Of a DNA stretch of 64,000 nt, positions 27,150 to 36,024 are shown one piece after another (position 1 is the stretch's first letter; the number at the start of each line of letters is the position of its first letter). The stretch spans positions 1 through 64,000 of the forward strand of contig JAVMKL010000284.1 in NCBI GenBank assembly GCA_031732875.1, in the 5' to 3' direction. Both the position numbers and the translations under genes were made by a program. Source of the stretch: JAVMKJ01 sp031732875 (lineage in GTDB: Bacteria > Pseudomonadota > Gammaproteobacteria > Competibacterales > Competibacteraceae). The notes beneath the pieces were generated by a model, which saw only the letters and a program-made list of their open reading frames with translations, was not told the origin of the DNA and made no database searches.

Positions 27150-27692
27150 TCATTCACCCGCCAGCTCTTCGAGAGTCAGATTCTCGTTGGTGTATATGCA
27201 GATGCCGGCGGCGATTTTCAAGGCCTGCTCGACGATGGTCCGCGCGTCGAGGCTGGTATGTTCCAGCAGGGCCTGGGCCGCGGCCTGGGCGTAGGCACCG
27301 CCGGAACCGATCGCCGCCAAGTCGCGTTCCGGCTCGACCACATCGCCGTTGCCGGACAGGATGAGCGTGGTGCCGAGGTCGGCGACGATCAATAACGCCT
27401 CCAGCCGTCGCAACAACCGGTCGGTGCGCCAGTCCTTGGCCAGTTCCACGGCGGCCCGGGTCAGGTTGCCACCGTGTTTTTCCAGCTTGGCCTCGAAGCG
27501 CTCGAACAGGGTGAAAGCGTCGGCGGTGCCGCCCGCGAAACCGGCGATAATCTTGTTCTGGTAGAGCCGCCGCACCTTGCGGGCATTGCCCTTCATCACG
27601 GTGCCGCCCAGCGTGACCTGTCCGTCGCCGCCGATCACGACCCGGCTGTTGCGACGGACGGCCAGAACCGTCGTTCCATGCAATGATTCCAT
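27150..27692 (-). CDS. hslV: HslVU protease peptidase subunit HslV
   Basis: HslV is the threonine peptidase of the HslVU heat-shock protease. The 180-residue protein begins MESLHG followed by TTVLAVRRN, so a six-residue propeptide would be removed to expose catalytic Thr7. [12 protein letters not shown] and the Lys in [12 protein letters not shown] follow. GAGG seven bases before the ATG at 27692 fixes the start; an upstream in-frame start at 27740 is within the promoter region. A sigma-32-like promoter lies just upstream. Confidence 0.96.
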   Translation of the reverse strand: MESLHGTTVLAVRRNSRVVIGGDGQVTLGGTVMKGNARKVRRLYQNKIIAGFAGGTADAFTLFERFEAKLEKHGGNLTRAAVELAKDWRTDRLLRRLEALLIVADLGTTLILSGNGDVVEPERDLAAIGSGGAYAQAAAQALLEHTSLDARTIVEQALKIAAGICIYTNENLTLEELAGE

Positions 27693-27742
27693 ATCGGTGC
27701 CTCGAATTGTTGCGCGGAATTGTACACAATTAACGGTCATGA

Positions 27743-27770
27743 AAATTGGGGCGACGACGGAATCATCAAG
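27743..27770 (-). promoter_or_regulatory. Sigma-32 (heat-shock) promoter of hslVU
   Basis: On the minus strand CTTGATG (27770-27764), twelve bases and CCCCAATTT (27751-27743) match the sigma-32 consensus CTTGAAA / CCCCATNT. The spacing is the same as I recall for the E. coli groE promoter. It lies about 50 bases before the hslV start. hslVU is a classical sigma-32 operon, so the downstream DUF971 and ubi genes may also be heat-induced by readthrough. Confidence 0.78.
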
Positions 27771-27779
27771 GTTGCCGCC

Positions 27780-27819
27780 AAAAAAAAGCCCCAGTTACAA
27801 GGGGGAATGGAACCGGGGC
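27780..27819 (-). terminator. Rho-independent terminator after the PEBP gene
   Basis: On the minus strand GCCCCGGTT (27819-27811) pairs with AACTGGGGC (27796-27788), one G-U pair included, followed by a run of seven T residues (eight bases ending TTTTTTTT with the next base). It separates the PEBP gene from the hslV promoter. Confidence 0.85.
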
Positions 27820-27939
27820 GAATGCGATATCCGGTTTGACCAACCGGACATGGTCCGCTCAGGGAGGGAAGCGGACAGGCGTAAGGGCTTACGCTTGATG
27901 AGTGAGATAATGGCGATTCGAAAAAGTTCCATCAGCACA

Positions 27940-28416
27940 TCAACGCGAGCGCTGGTACGTCCCCACCAGCTCGGTGCTGGCCAGGACATGCCCTTTCATC
28001 GCCTGTTCCAGGCCCGCCTTGGCGGGCTTGCCCAGATCGGGCAACACCATGTCCAGAGCGTAAAGCTTGTGGAAGTAGCGGTGGCGCCCGATCGGCGGAC
28101 ACGGGCCGCCGTAGCCGGTGCGCCCCCAGTCGTTCATCCCCTCCCGCGTTCCCGGCGGCAGATCGCGAACCGCGACTCCTTCGGGCAATTCCGCCGCCGT
28201 GGGCGGAATGTTGTACAGCACCCAATGAACCCAGGTCATGCGCGGCGCCGCGGGGTCGGGCGCATCCGGATCGTCCACGATCAGGGCCAAACTTTGGGTC
28301 CCGACCGGCAGGCCCGACCAGCGCAGCTCCGGCGACACATCCCGGCCGTCGCAGGTCAGACGGGCCGGCAGGGAACCATTGTGAGTAAAGGCGGGGGAAG
28401 CGAGGGTCAGCGTCAT
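27940..28416 (-). CDS. YbhB/YbcL-family Raf-kinase-inhibitor-like (PEBP) protein
   Basis: The 158-residue protein belongs to the bacterial phosphatidylethanolamine-binding protein family. It shows VSPELRWSGLPVGTQSLALIVDDPDAP, WVHWVLYNIP and GYGGPCPPIGRHRYFHKLYAL, which form the conserved anion-binding pocket. No signal peptide is present, so it is cytosolic like E. coli YbhB. GGAGG precedes the ATG. Bacterial function is unclear. It lies 59 bp behind rimO. Confidence 0.92.
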   Translation of the reverse strand: MTLTLASPAFTHNGSLPARLTCDGRDVSPELRWSGLPVGTQSLALIVDDPDAPDPAAPRMTWVHWVLYNIPPTAAELPEGVAVRDLPPGTREGMNDWGRTGYGGPCPPIGRHRYFHKLYALDMVLPDLGKPAKAGLEQAMKGHVLASTELVGTYQRSR

Positions 28417-28475
28417 GGAAGCCTCCGTCGATAATCACAAACCTCATCTGGTTTGGCCGCGAAGCCGTTACCGGC

Positions 28476-29840
28476 TTAAGTCGGTTCGGCCAGGGATTCG
28501 CGCTTGAATCCCGCCGTCGCGACGACTTCGGCATGGAGATCATGCTCGTCGGCCGCCACGATCCGCACCGCGACAAACTCGCCAACCGTCAACTTCGCGC
28601 CATCTTCAATATACACCACCCCATCGATCTCCGGCGCATCGGCGGTGGACCGGCCGACCGCCCCTCCTTCCTCATCGACAGCGTCTACCAGCACGGTCAA
28701 GGTATTACCGATCTTGCGGCGCAAGCGTTCGGCGCTGATCGTCGCCTGAAGTTCCATCAACCGAGCCCATCGTTCCTGCTTGATCTCCTCGGGCACCGGA
28801 TCGGGCAGGACATTGGCGGCGGCTCCGTCCACCGGCGAATAGCTGAAACAGCCAACCCGATCCAGTTCCGCCGTCGCCAGAAACTCCAGCAACTGTTCGA
28901 AATCGGCCTCCGTCTCGCCGGGAAAGCCGACGATGAAGGTGCTACGCAGGGTCAGATCGGGGCAGATCTCCCGCCAGCGGCGGATGCGCGTCAAGGTATC
29001 GCCGGTATTGGCCGGCCGCTTCATGGCCTTCAAAATTCGCGGGCTGGCGTGTTGGAGCGGCACGTCCAGATAGGGCACCAGCCTGCCTTCCGCCATCAGC
29101 GGGATGAGTTCATCCACGTGCGGATAGGGATAGACGTAATGCAACCGCACCCACGCGCCGAGTTCGCCCAGGGCGGCGGCAAGCGAGGTTAAATGAGTTT
29201 TAACCGGCCGGCCGTTCCAGAAACCCGTGCGATAGCGCACGTCCACCCCGTAGGCGCTGGTATCCTGGGAAATGACCAGCAGTTCCCTGACCCCGACCCG
29301 AACCAGGGTCTCGGCCTCCCGCAGTACCTCGCCGACCGACCGGCTGACCAGATCGCCGCGCAATTGCGGAATGATGCAGAAGGCGCAGCGGTGGTTGCAG
29401 CCTTCGGAAATCTTCAGGTAGGCGTAATGCCGCGGCGTGAGCCTGATGCCCTGCGGTGGCACCAGGTCCAGGAATGGGTCGTGCGGCCGGGGCAGATGGG
29501 TATGGATGGCCGAAAGCACTTCCTCGCAGGCATGCGGTCCGGTGACGGCCAGCACGCTCGGGTGCAGGTCGCGCACGATATTTCCCTTTGCGCCCAGACA
29601 ACCGGTCACGATCACCTTGCCGTTTTCGGCCAGCGCCTCACCGATAGCGTCCAGGGATTCGGCCACTGCCGCGTCGATGAAACCGCAGGTGTTGACCACG
29701 ACCAGATCCGCCGCCTCGTAGGTCGGCGCCATACCGTAACCTTCGGCTCGCAGTCGGGTCAGAATTTGTTCGGAATCCACCAGCGCCTTGGGGCAACCGA
29801 GGCTGACAAAGCCGATCCTGGGCTCGCGTTCGTGATTCAT
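28476..29840 (-). CDS. rimO: Ribosomal protein S12 methylthiotransferase RimO
   Basis: RimO adds a methylthio group to the conserved aspartate of ribosomal protein S12 using two Fe-S clusters and SAM. The 454-residue protein has the N-terminal UPF0004 domain ([34 protein letters not shown] with the cluster Cys), the radical SAM motif CNHRCAFC and a C-terminal TRAM domain ending near residue 445. [12 protein letters not shown] separates RimO from MiaB. Length agrees with the family. Confidence 0.96.
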   Translation of the reverse strand: MNHEREPRIGFVSLGCPKALVDSEQILTRLRAEGYGMAPTYEAADLVVVNTCGFIDAAVAESLDAIGEALAENGKVIVTGCLGAKGNIVRDLHPSVLAVTGPHACEEVLSAIHTHLPRPHDPFLDLVPPQGIRLTPRHYAYLKISEGCNHRCAFCIIPQLRGDLVSRSVGEVLREAETLVRVGVRELLVISQDTSAYGVDVRYRTGFWNGRPVKTHLTSLAAALGELGAWVRLHYVYPYPHVDELIPLMAEGRLVPYLDVPLQHASPRILKAMKRPANTGDTLTRIRRWREICPDLTLRSTFIVGFPGETEADFEQLLEFLATAELDRVGCFSYSPVDGAAANVLPDPVPEEIKQERWARLMELQATISAERLRRKIGNTLTVLVDAVDEEGGAVGRSTADAPEIDGVVYIEDGAKLTVGEFVAVRIVAADEHDLHAEVVATAGFKRESLAEPT

Positions 29841-29944
29841 CGGATTTTCCAGACAGGGTGGGGCTCGAAGGGAACGAAATGCCAGAGGAACGGCCGGGCC
29901 GATGGGAACCGGCGCGCGCCACCTTGCGCGCCGATCCCTAAACT

Positions 29945-29959
29945 GGTTATATTACACAA
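29945..29959 (+). promoter_or_regulatory. Possible Zur-like site overlapping the rpmE2 promoter
   Basis: TATATT at 29948-29953 with a weak -35 TTGCGC 18 bases upstream forms a plausible promoter for rpmE2. The overlapping GGTTATATTACACA resembles the left half of gammaproteobacterial Zur boxes (GTTATA), with a poor right half. Zinc repression of the Cys-free L31 paralogue is known in other bacteria; here it is inference. Confidence 0.35.
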
Positions 29960-30045
29960 GTTTAGTAACCCATCCGCCATTCGTAATCGCGCTGGCGACG
30001 GCGCGCCACCGATCGGTCAACCGCATTCACAAGGTTTCCTCCGTC

Positions 30046-30291
30046 ATGAAGAAAGGCATCCATCCCCAGTACCGCGAGGTCGTGTTCCAGGACATCTCCA
30101 CCGACTTCTCGTTCCTCACCCGATCCACCATCTCCACCAAGGAAACCATCAAGTGGACCGATGGCAAGGAATACCCGCTGGTGAAAGTGGAAGTATCCAG
30201 CCACTCCCATCCGTTCTACACCGGCAAGCAGAAGATCGTCGACACCGCCGGCCGCGTCGACCGCTTCCGTCGAAAATACGGCCTGTCTTGA
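30046..30291 (+). CDS. rpmE2: Type B 50S ribosomal protein L31
   Basis: The 81-residue protein is the zinc-independent (C-minus) form of L31: [16 protein letters not shown], then [11 protein letters not shown] and [11 protein letters not shown], with no CxxC pair. Such paralogues replace zinc-containing L31 under zinc limitation and release zinc from ribosomes. The start is the ATG matching family N-termini; the in-frame upstream extension is not homologous. A strong terminator follows 23 bp downstream. Confidence 0.95.
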   Translation: MKKGIHPQYREVVFQDISTDFSFLTRSTISTKETIKWTDGKEYPLVKVEVSSHSHPFYTGKQKIVDTAGRVDRFRRKYGLS

Positions 30292-30313
30292 AGTTCCCCG
30301 GCTCGACCGTCGG

Positions 30314-30341
30314 AAGGCATCCTCGGGATGCCTTTTATTTT
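30314..30341 (+). terminator. Rho-independent terminator after rpmE2
   Basis: AAGGCATCC (30314-30322) and GGATGCCTT (30326-30334) form a nine-pair stem with a three-base loop, followed by a T-rich tract TTATTTT. Confidence 0.9.
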
Positions 30342-30370
30342 GCCCGCGTCTCCCGTCTGCCGGGAGGATT

Positions 30371-30400
30371 TTGCCGCAAAGCGGCATAATAAGGTATGAT
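30371..30400 (+). promoter_or_regulatory. Candidate sigma-70 promoter of gltA
   Basis: TTGCCG (30371-30376), an 18-base spacer and TATGAT (30395-30400) form a good sigma-70-like promoter. A small dyad TGCCGC-AAA-GCGGCA overlaps the -35 side and could be a regulator site. The gltA start is about 130 bases downstream. Confidence 0.5.
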
Positions 30401-30528
30401 TTCAGGGGTTTTGAAAATGATGCATAAGACGATGATAAATGTCGGAATGCCGCTGATGTAATCTCAACACGACAGCGGAGGCCAAGCCCCGTTCCGACCC
30501 TTGCCACCCTACTCCTGGAGGTTACTGC

Positions 30529-31815
30529 ATGACAACGATCACCTTTAAGGATGACGCCAACGGAAAAGCGGTGCGGATGCCGGTGCTGGAACCAATCTAC
30601 GGCGCTCCCGTGGTGGACATCGGTAGACTGGCCAAGGAATTCGGTTATTTCACCTACGACCCCGGTTTCATGTCTACCGCCAGTTGCCAGAGCACCATTA
30701 CCTACCTGGACGGCGACAAGGGCGAGCTGCTGTACCGCGGCCATCCGATCGAGCAGTTGGCCGAGCAATGCAACTTCCTCGAAGTTTGTTATTTACTGCT
30801 TTACGGAGAGCTACCCAACGTCGAAAAGAAGCAGATTTTCGAGACCAGCATCGCCCGACATAACCGGATTCGCGAGAATCTTCGCCGTTTTTTTCATGGT
30901 TTCAACCACGATGCCCATCCGATGGCGATGATGATGGCCGTGGTCAGTTCGCTATCGGCATTCTTCCATGACCGGCTCAATATTCAGGATCCGGAAGACC
31001 GCATGGTCACCGCCCGCCGGCTAATCGCCAAGATGCCGACCATCGCCGCCGCCTGCTACAAGCACAGCATCGGCGATCCCTCGATCTATCCCCGCGACGA
31101 CCTGAGCTACACCGGTAATCTGCTTTACATGATGTTCAGCCTCCCCGGCAAGCGTTACGAGGTGAGTCCCGTGGCCGAGCGGGCGCTGGATATACTGTTT
31201 ACCCTGCACGCCGACCACGAACAGAATGCTTCCACATCCACCGTGCGGTTGGCCGGATCATCCGGCACCAATCCTTACGCGGCGGTCGCCGCGGGCATCG
31301 CCTGCCTGTGGGGTCCGGCGCACGGTGGTGCTAACGAAGCGGTGATCCGGATGCTGGATCGGATCGGCGATGCGTCGAACATCGACAGCTTTATCGCCAA
31401 GGTCAAGGACAAGAACAGCGGCGTGCGGCTCATGGGTTTCGGCCATCGGGTTTACAAAAGCTTTGACCCTCGCGCCAGGATTATCAAGGACGTCTGCCAC
31501 CAGGTGCTGGAAACCATGGGGCACGATCCGCGTCTGGATCTGGCGATGCGTTTGGAGGAAATCGCCCTCAGCGATCCCTACTTCATCGAGCGCAAGCTGT
31601 ATCCCAACGTGGATTTCTACTCCGGGATCATCTATAGCGCATTGAAGATTCCGGTCGAGATGTTCACGGTGATGTTCGCCATCGCCCGTACCGCGGGCTG
31701 GATCAGCCACTGGATCGAGATGATCACCGACAAGGATCAGAAGATCGGCCGACCACGCCAGCTCTACGTCGGCTCGGCCAAACGCAACGTGGTGCCGTTG
31801 GCGGAGCGCGGCTGA
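30529..31815 (+). CDS. gltA: Citrate synthase
   Basis: GltA condenses oxaloacetate and acetyl-CoA, the entry step of the TCA cycle. The 428-residue protein resembles the hexameric E. coli type, with an N-terminal extension, [51 protein letters not shown], the catalytic His in [13 protein letters not shown] and [15 protein letters not shown], and the Asp in [14 protein letters not shown] seven bases before the ATG fixes the start. It is monocistronic between two terminators. Confidence 0.97.
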   Translation: MTTITFKDDANGKAVRMPVLEPIYGAPVVDIGRLAKEFGYFTYDPGFMSTASCQSTITYLDGDKGELLYRGHPIEQLAEQCNFLEVCYLLLYGELPNVEKKQIFETSIARHNRIRENLRRFFHGFNHDAHPMAMMMAVVSSLSAFFHDRLNIQDPEDRMVTARRLIAKMPTIAAACYKHSIGDPSIYPRDDLSYTGNLLYMMFSLPGKRYEVSPVAERALDILFTLHADHEQNASTSTVRLAGSSGTNPYAAVAAGIACLWGPAHGGANEAVIRMLDRIGDASNIDSFIAKVKDKNSGVRLMGFGHRVYKSFDPRARIIKDVCHQVLETMGHDPRLDLAMRLEEIALSDPYFIERKLYPNVDFYSGIIYSALKIPVEMFTVMFAIARTAGWISHWIEMITDKDQKIGRPRQLYVGSAKRNVVPLAERG

Positions 31816-31832
31816 CCGCCATCTGCCGAACG

Positions 31833-31865
31833 AAAAGGGCGATCCGCTCTGGATCGCCCTTTTTT
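31833..31865 (+). terminator. Rho-independent terminator after gltA
   Basis: AAAAGGGCGATCC (31833-31845) pairs with GGATCGCCCTTTT (31851-31863) around a five-base loop. Because of the symmetrical A and T tracts, it can serve both strands. Confidence 0.93.
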
Positions 31866-31903
31866 GATGCCCGGTTACTGGCCTGCAAAAACCACGGACC
31901 GTG

Positions 31904-33190
31904 CTAAATCCGGCGCTTGGCGTTTTTCTGCTTGGAGATGTTCGGTGATTCGACACGGGCAACCTTGGTCGCCGCCGGCCTCCTGTCCGCCTTGTCCGTC
32001 TTGGCCACCCTGTCCGTCTTGGCCACCCTGTCCGTCTTGGCCGCCACGACGGGCACCGCTTTGCCCCTCTGATTCTTGCCCATCGCCAATCCGGATGCCG
32101 GTTTGGCCGCCGCCACGGCCGGTTTGCCGTGCGCTTTGACGGCGACGGCGGTCTTGGTCCGGGTTGAATCCGCCTTGACCGACATTGCCGGTCCCCGCTT
32201 CCCCGCCAACGCCGGCCGAACCATCGCCACGCGCGTCGCCGGCGTCGTAACCGGCTCCTGTCGGACCATGACCGGCACGGGTTCCGACTGTACGGGTGGG
32301 CGCGGCGCCAAGCCGTAATGGGCGAAGCCGTAATCGAGCAGGGCGCGCGCATCCTGCCACAGGGTTCCACTGTTGGGGCTGTTGAGAATCGCCACGATCA
32401 GTCGGACCCCGCCGCGATCCACTTCGCCGACGAAACAACGCCGGGCCTTGAGAGTAAAGCCGGTCTTGCCGCCGCGCGAGCCCTCGTAGGAAGCCAGAAG
32501 GCGGTTGTGGCTGACCACCGGGATCATTCGCCAGTCGCCGTACAGGCCCTGACCCGACTCGATCCGCAAGGCCGCGCTGCGGGTACCGACGATATCGGCG
32601 AACATCGGATGATTCATCGCCTGGCGAAAAATCAGCGCCAGATCGTAGGCGGTCGAGTAATGGTCCTCGTTTGGCAGGCCGTGCGGGTTCATGAAATGAC
32701 TGTCGCGCGCGCCGATTTGCGAGGCTTTGGCATTCATCAACTCGGCAAAACCGGGAATCGAGCCACCCGCCGCCTCGGCCAGGGTTTCGGCGGCGTCGTT
32801 GCCCGATTTGAGCATCAAACCATACAGGAGATCCTGCGTCAGGGCGGCTTCGCCGGCATGCAGCCCGATGCGGCTCGGCGGGGCGCTGGCCGCTTGCGGG
32901 CTGACCGGTACCCGGGCATTCAAGTCGAGGCGTTCCAATGTCACCAGCGCGGTCAGAATCTTGGTGGTGCTGGCCGGCGGCAGGCGCAGATGGGGTTCCT
33001 TGGCGAACAGGATTTCACCCGTGGTGGGGTTCATCAGCACCGCGGAGCGGGCATAAACGGCCGGCGCGGAAACCGGCGTTCCTTCCATTTGCGCCGGCGC
33101 GGGACCGGCCACCAGCCACAACGTCGCGACCAACATCCAGGACCGCGGCCGCCAAATACGGAAATCGCCCGGAAATATTCTTGCAAACAT
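31904..33190 (-). CDS. D-alanyl-D-alanine carboxypeptidase with basic repeat tail
   Basis: This 428-residue exported S11-family penicillin-binding protein trims peptidoglycan pentapeptides. A signal peptide ends near APAQ (about 34). The catalytic motifs are STTK (Ser74, Lys77), SGN (129-131) and KTG (242-244). After about residue 320 the usual C-terminal anchor domain is replaced by a low-complexity Lys/Ala/Val-rich, strongly basic tail with tandem AKTDRV hexapeptides. The tail could bind the negatively charged wall or outer-membrane surface, which is inference. The start at 33190 is decided by GAGG with eight-base spacing. Confidence 0.9.
   Translation of the reverse strand: MFARIFPGDFRIWRPRSWMLVATLWLVAGPAPAQMEGTPVSAPAVYARSAVLMNPTTGEILFAKEPHLRLPPASTTKILTALVTLERLDLNARVPVSPQAASAPPSRIGLHAGEAALTQDLLYGLMLKSGNDAAETLAEAAGGSIPGFAELMNAKASQIGARDSHFMNPHGLPNEDHYSTAYDLALIFRQAMNHPMFADIVGTRSAALRIESGQGLYGDWRMIPVVSHNRLLASYEGSRGGKTGFTLKARRCFVGEVDRGGVRLIVAILNSPNSGTLWQDARALLDYGFAHYGLAPRPPVQSEPVPVMVRQEPVTTPATRVAMVRPALAGKRGPAMSVKADSTRTKTAVAVKAHGKPAVAAAKPASGLAMGKNQRGKAVPVVAAKTDRVAKTDRVAKTDKADRRPAATKVARVESPNISKQKNAKRRI
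32001..32042 (-). repeat. 18-bp tandem repeat within the carboxypeptidase tail
   Basis: Two full copies of TTGGCCACCCTGTCCGTC plus partial copies on both sides encode the repeated AKTDRV units. Tandem coding repeats of this kind often vary in number between strains. Confidence 0.85.
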
Positions 33191-33762
33191 GTGCTTGACC
33201 TCGTCGCCATCTCGAATTCTGGCCGCTGCCCGGAGTCGTTTTCGGCGGTAGCAACCCCAGCGTCGCGTCCGCGCGTGGGAACACAACGATTATATTCTGG
33301 GCAAAAAAACGGCAATCGGCTAGAGCCGGCCGTCAATCATGCCGTTCCTGGCCTCGCGCGGTTACGGTCGCTCGCCAGCCGCGTCCCATTCGGTGGCCCT
33401 CCCAGAGATAAACGCCCCGTCAGGGCCCCAGGGCGCAATGGTTTTCCGCGACGGGAAAGCACCCCACGACCAAACCATCGAACCGCAAGCGGCGAAGCGC
33501 TGCCGGGCCCGCCGCGCGCCGCCGACCCCCTCCTCGCGGATTTTGGGATTGAAGATCATCCGGCAACCAGATGGTCGAGCCGTCCGGCGCGATTGCCGGG
33601 AACAAGAGTGGTTTGGCTGGTATCATGGAAGCTGGGCGGGCCGATGCTTTAATTTGACAAAAATCGGTGGTCACTCACGTCTCGCCGCCGGTCTCGCGCG
33701 AAGACCCGGACGAAGCCACGCTCCAGCACTCCATCAACCGTAACGAAGCAACGCATTGCGAA
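33191..33762. other. 572-bp stretch without a confident gene
   Basis: It contains the leader of the carboxypeptidase gene and the upstream region of the DUF2970 gene. Short frames on both strands (for example leftward at 33420-33674) have no ribosome binding site and no family resemblance that I recognise. No RNA gene is evident. Confidence 0.6.
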
Positions 33763-34008
33763 ATGACTACTCCCAATACACCTTCCAAACCCGATCCTCA
33801 TGATTCCCACCAACAGCCCGGTCCGCTGGACATTATCCTCAGCGTGCTCGCCTCCTTCTTCGGAGTGCAAAGCGGGCGAAATCAGGAACGGGATTTCCGG
33901 CATGGCCGGGCCGTTCATTTCATCATCGTGGGATTGGGGTTGACCTTGCTGCTGATTATGGGAATTTGGATCGCGGTGAAGTTTGCCTTGCGCGCCGCCG
34001 GCGTCTAG
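33763..34008 (+). CDS. DUF2970 small membrane protein
   Basis: The 81-residue protein has a short polar N-terminus, the DUF2970 signature IILSVLASFFGVQSGRNQERDF and HGRAVHFIIVG, then one membrane helix (about 53-75). Members are common in gamma- and betaproteobacteria and have no known role. The start gives a family-like length; the upstream in-frame region is not conserved. Confidence 0.87.
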   Translation: MTTPNTPSKPDPHDSHQQPGPLDIILSVLASFFGVQSGRNQERDFRHGRAVHFIIVGLGLTLLLIMGIWIAVKFALRAAGV

Positions 34009-34066
34009 GCTGAACCGGACCGTTCATCGCAACCCCTCCACGACCAACCGCGACGGATTTCCGACC

Positions 34067-34891
34067 ATGAGCCGCATCACCCTGACCGAGGAACTGCGCC
34101 AGGACTACCAGCGCCTGTTCGCCACCTGCGCCATCCGTGAGGACAAGGCAGCCGAGCTGGACGAACTGGTCGATGCGCTGCTGGCCGACCGAGCCCGCTA
34201 CCAGACGGTCGGCGAACGGCTGAACGTGCCTTGGTTCGCGGTAGCGGCGTTGCATTACGCCGATGCCGGCCGCGACTTCAACGTTCACCCGCACAACGGC
34301 GATCCGCTGACCGAGCGTACCCAGCATTTGCCGGATGGCCGGCCGCCGGAAGGAGATCCGCCGTTCGCCTGGGAGGATAGCGCCGCCGACGCCCTGCGGC
34401 TGTACCACTTCGACCAGTGGCCGGACTGGAGCATCGCCGGCGTGCTATTCATGCTGGAAGGACGGGGTGGTTGGGGTTACCGGCTGCACCATCCCGAGGT
34501 ACCCTCGCCCTACTTGTGGAATTATTCGTTCCACTACACCCAGGGTCGCTATGTCACCGACGACACCTGGAGCGAACACGCGGTGGCCCAGCGCTGCGGA
34601 ACCGGGGTGCTGCTGCGACGACTGGCGGAACGCGGCCTGATTGAGTTCGCCAATCCCGGCGAGCCGACGGCATGGCCCCTGTTGCGCTACGATGAGCATG
34701 AAGTCTCGCCCTGGGCGGAAGTACTGCAGCGGTTTCTGAACACCCTGCCTGAAATATACGTAAGGGTGGACGGCCGGGCCGGACCCCGGACTTCGGAGGC
34801 TTTCCATCGGGTTACGGGATTGTATTTGCGGGGCGATCCACGCGAGGAGAGGCAAGCGGCGGGAACGGACATCGACTCAGAGGCTGTATAA
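34067..34891 (+). CDS. Putative peptidoglycan-active protein with lysozyme-like domain
   Basis: The 274-residue protein resembles a conserved family of lysozyme-like proteins. The segment YQTVGERLNVPWFAVAALHYADAGRDF mirrors transglycosylase cores, followed by HNGDPLTERTQHLP, FAWEDSAADAL, WSIAGVLFMLEGRGGWGYR and SPYLWNYSFHYTQGRYV. The C-terminus (YVRVDGRAGPRTSEAFHRVTG) looks like half of a peptidoglycan-binding repeat. In related proteins a Glu sits in the HALE-type motif; here the equivalent reads HYADAG, so the catalytic acid may be lost. No signal peptide is visible. Function is inferred. Confidence 0.65.
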   Translation: MSRITLTEELRQDYQRLFATCAIREDKAAELDELVDALLADRARYQTVGERLNVPWFAVAALHYADAGRDFNVHPHNGDPLTERTQHLPDGRPPEGDPPFAWEDSAADALRLYHFDQWPDWSIAGVLFMLEGRGGWGYRLHHPEVPSPYLWNYSFHYTQGRYVTDDTWSEHAVAQRCGTGVLLRRLAERGLIEFANPGEPTAWPLLRYDEHEVSPWAEVLQRFLNTLPEIYVRVDGRAGPRTSEAFHRVTGLYLRGDPREERQAAGTDIDSEAV

Positions 34892-35127
34892 AAACTAACC
34901 GACTGATTGATAAAACCTCCGTAGGATACGCATGGCATATCCCACGAGGCCGTGCTCGCCGCTGGCGCTTGGGGTCGCCGGCGAGCGGCGGACGTGAGTC
35001 CGCTGTTTCCGCACCTGCCGAGATCGCCGACGCCTTGCCGCGTTCCAGGAAACAGGGGGCTGACGCCCCCCGCTCGCGGAACGACCGCGCTGCTCCCGCA
35101 GGGAGAGGGGAGTTTTTGTACAGTCCC
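34892..35127. other. Intergenic region with two GC-rich hairpins, REP-like
   Basis: GGGGGC-TGAC-GCCCCC (about 35055-35070) and CTCCCGCAGGGAG followed by AGGGGAG (about 35093-35112) resemble the REP-like palindromes seen in tcdA and after pilU. No gene is supported here. Confidence 0.5.
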
Positions 35128-35976
35128 TCAATCGGCGCCCGCGACGACTGGCCGGACCGGATCGCGGATCCACTCGCTCCAGGAGCCGGAGTACAGGCGT
35201 GAACCGCTCAGGCCGGCGACCTCCATGGCCAGCAGGCTGTGGCAGGCGGTCACCCCGGACCCGCAACTGTGCGCCACCCCCGCCGGGAGCCGTTCCCCCA
35301 GTACGGCCGTGAAGCGCGCCCGTAAATCGGCGACCGGCAGAAAATGGCCGTCGGGCGTCAGGTTGCCCTCGGTGGGCAGGTTAACCGCGCCCGGTATGTG
35401 GCCGGCCACCAGATCGATGGGCTCGATCTCGCCCCGATAGCGCGCCGCCGCCCGCGCGTCCAGCACCATCTCCCCCGGCGACAAGTTCATTATCTGTTCC
35501 GCCGTCAGCCACAACCGGTGATCGGGGCGGGCGTCGAAGGTTGTGGGACGGACGACCGGGAGTTCGGCGCTCAGCGGCAGACCGGCGCTTCGCCAAGCCG
35601 GGAAGCCGCCATCCAGCACCGCCACCGCCTCGTGCCCCAGCCAGCGCAGCAGCCACCACAACCGCGCGGCGGCCACCATTCCCCCCATGTCGTCGTAGGC
35701 GACGACTTGCGTGCCGGGGTTGATGCCCCATTCTCCCAACTTTTGCGCCAGTCGCACCGGATCGGGCAGCGGATGGCGACCGGTCGCCGCAGTGATGGGG
35801 CCGGACAAATCCTCGTCCAGATGAGCGTAGCGGGCGCCGGGGAGGTGGTTTTCCCGCCAGGCCCGCCGGCCAACCTCAGTATCCATCAGGCTGAAGCGAC
35901 AGTCCACGATGATCCAATTCGGGTCGTCGAGATGGGCGCGAAGAGTGGCGGTGTCGATCAGGGTGGTGTGGGTCAT
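35128..35976 (-). CDS. Sulfurtransferase, 3-mercaptopyruvate type
   Basis: The 282-residue protein has two rhodanese domains, the N-terminal one inactive (WIIVDCRFSLMD..., DDMGG) and the C-terminal one with active-site loop CGSGVTAC at Cys238. CGSGVT is characteristic of 3-mercaptopyruvate sulfurtransferases rather than thiosulfate sulfurtransferases (CRKGVT). It is cytosolic, as no signal peptide is seen. It corresponds to E. coli SseA in size. The start is preceded by AT-rich tandem repeats rather than a ribosome binding site. Confidence 0.92.
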   Translation of the reverse strand: MTHTTLIDTATLRAHLDDPNWIIVDCRFSLMDTEVGRRAWRENHLPGARYAHLDEDLSGPITAATGRHPLPDPVRLAQKLGEWGINPGTQVVAYDDMGGMVAAARLWWLLRWLGHEAVAVLDGGFPAWRSAGLPLSAELPVVRPTTFDARPDHRLWLTAEQIMNLSPGEMVLDARAAARYRGEIEPIDLVAGHIPGAVNLPTEGNLTPDGHFLPVADLRARFTAVLGERLPAGVAHSCGSGVTACHSLLAMEVAGLSGSRLYSGSWSEWIRDPVRPVVAGAD

Positions 35977-35977
35977 A

Positions 35978-36001
35978 AAGTTTTAAGTTTTAAGTTTTAA
36001 G
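35978..36001. repeat. AAGTTTT heptamer tandem repeat
   Basis: Three perfect AAGTTTT units plus AAG lie directly upstream of the sulfurtransferase start codon, between it and rlmJ. The array replaces the expected ribosome binding site. Confidence 0.85.
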
Positions 36002-36024
36002 GAGATAGGGAACAGGGCCGGAAT

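Noticed and set aside
32001..32042. Tandem 18-bp units as a possible CRISPR array
   Set aside because: The units are contiguous without spacers and lie in frame inside the carboxypeptidase tail.
33420..33674. Leftward frame of 84 codons upstream of the DUF2970 gene
   Set aside because: No start signal and no family resemblance; composition is Arg/Pro/Ala-rich like other shadow frames.
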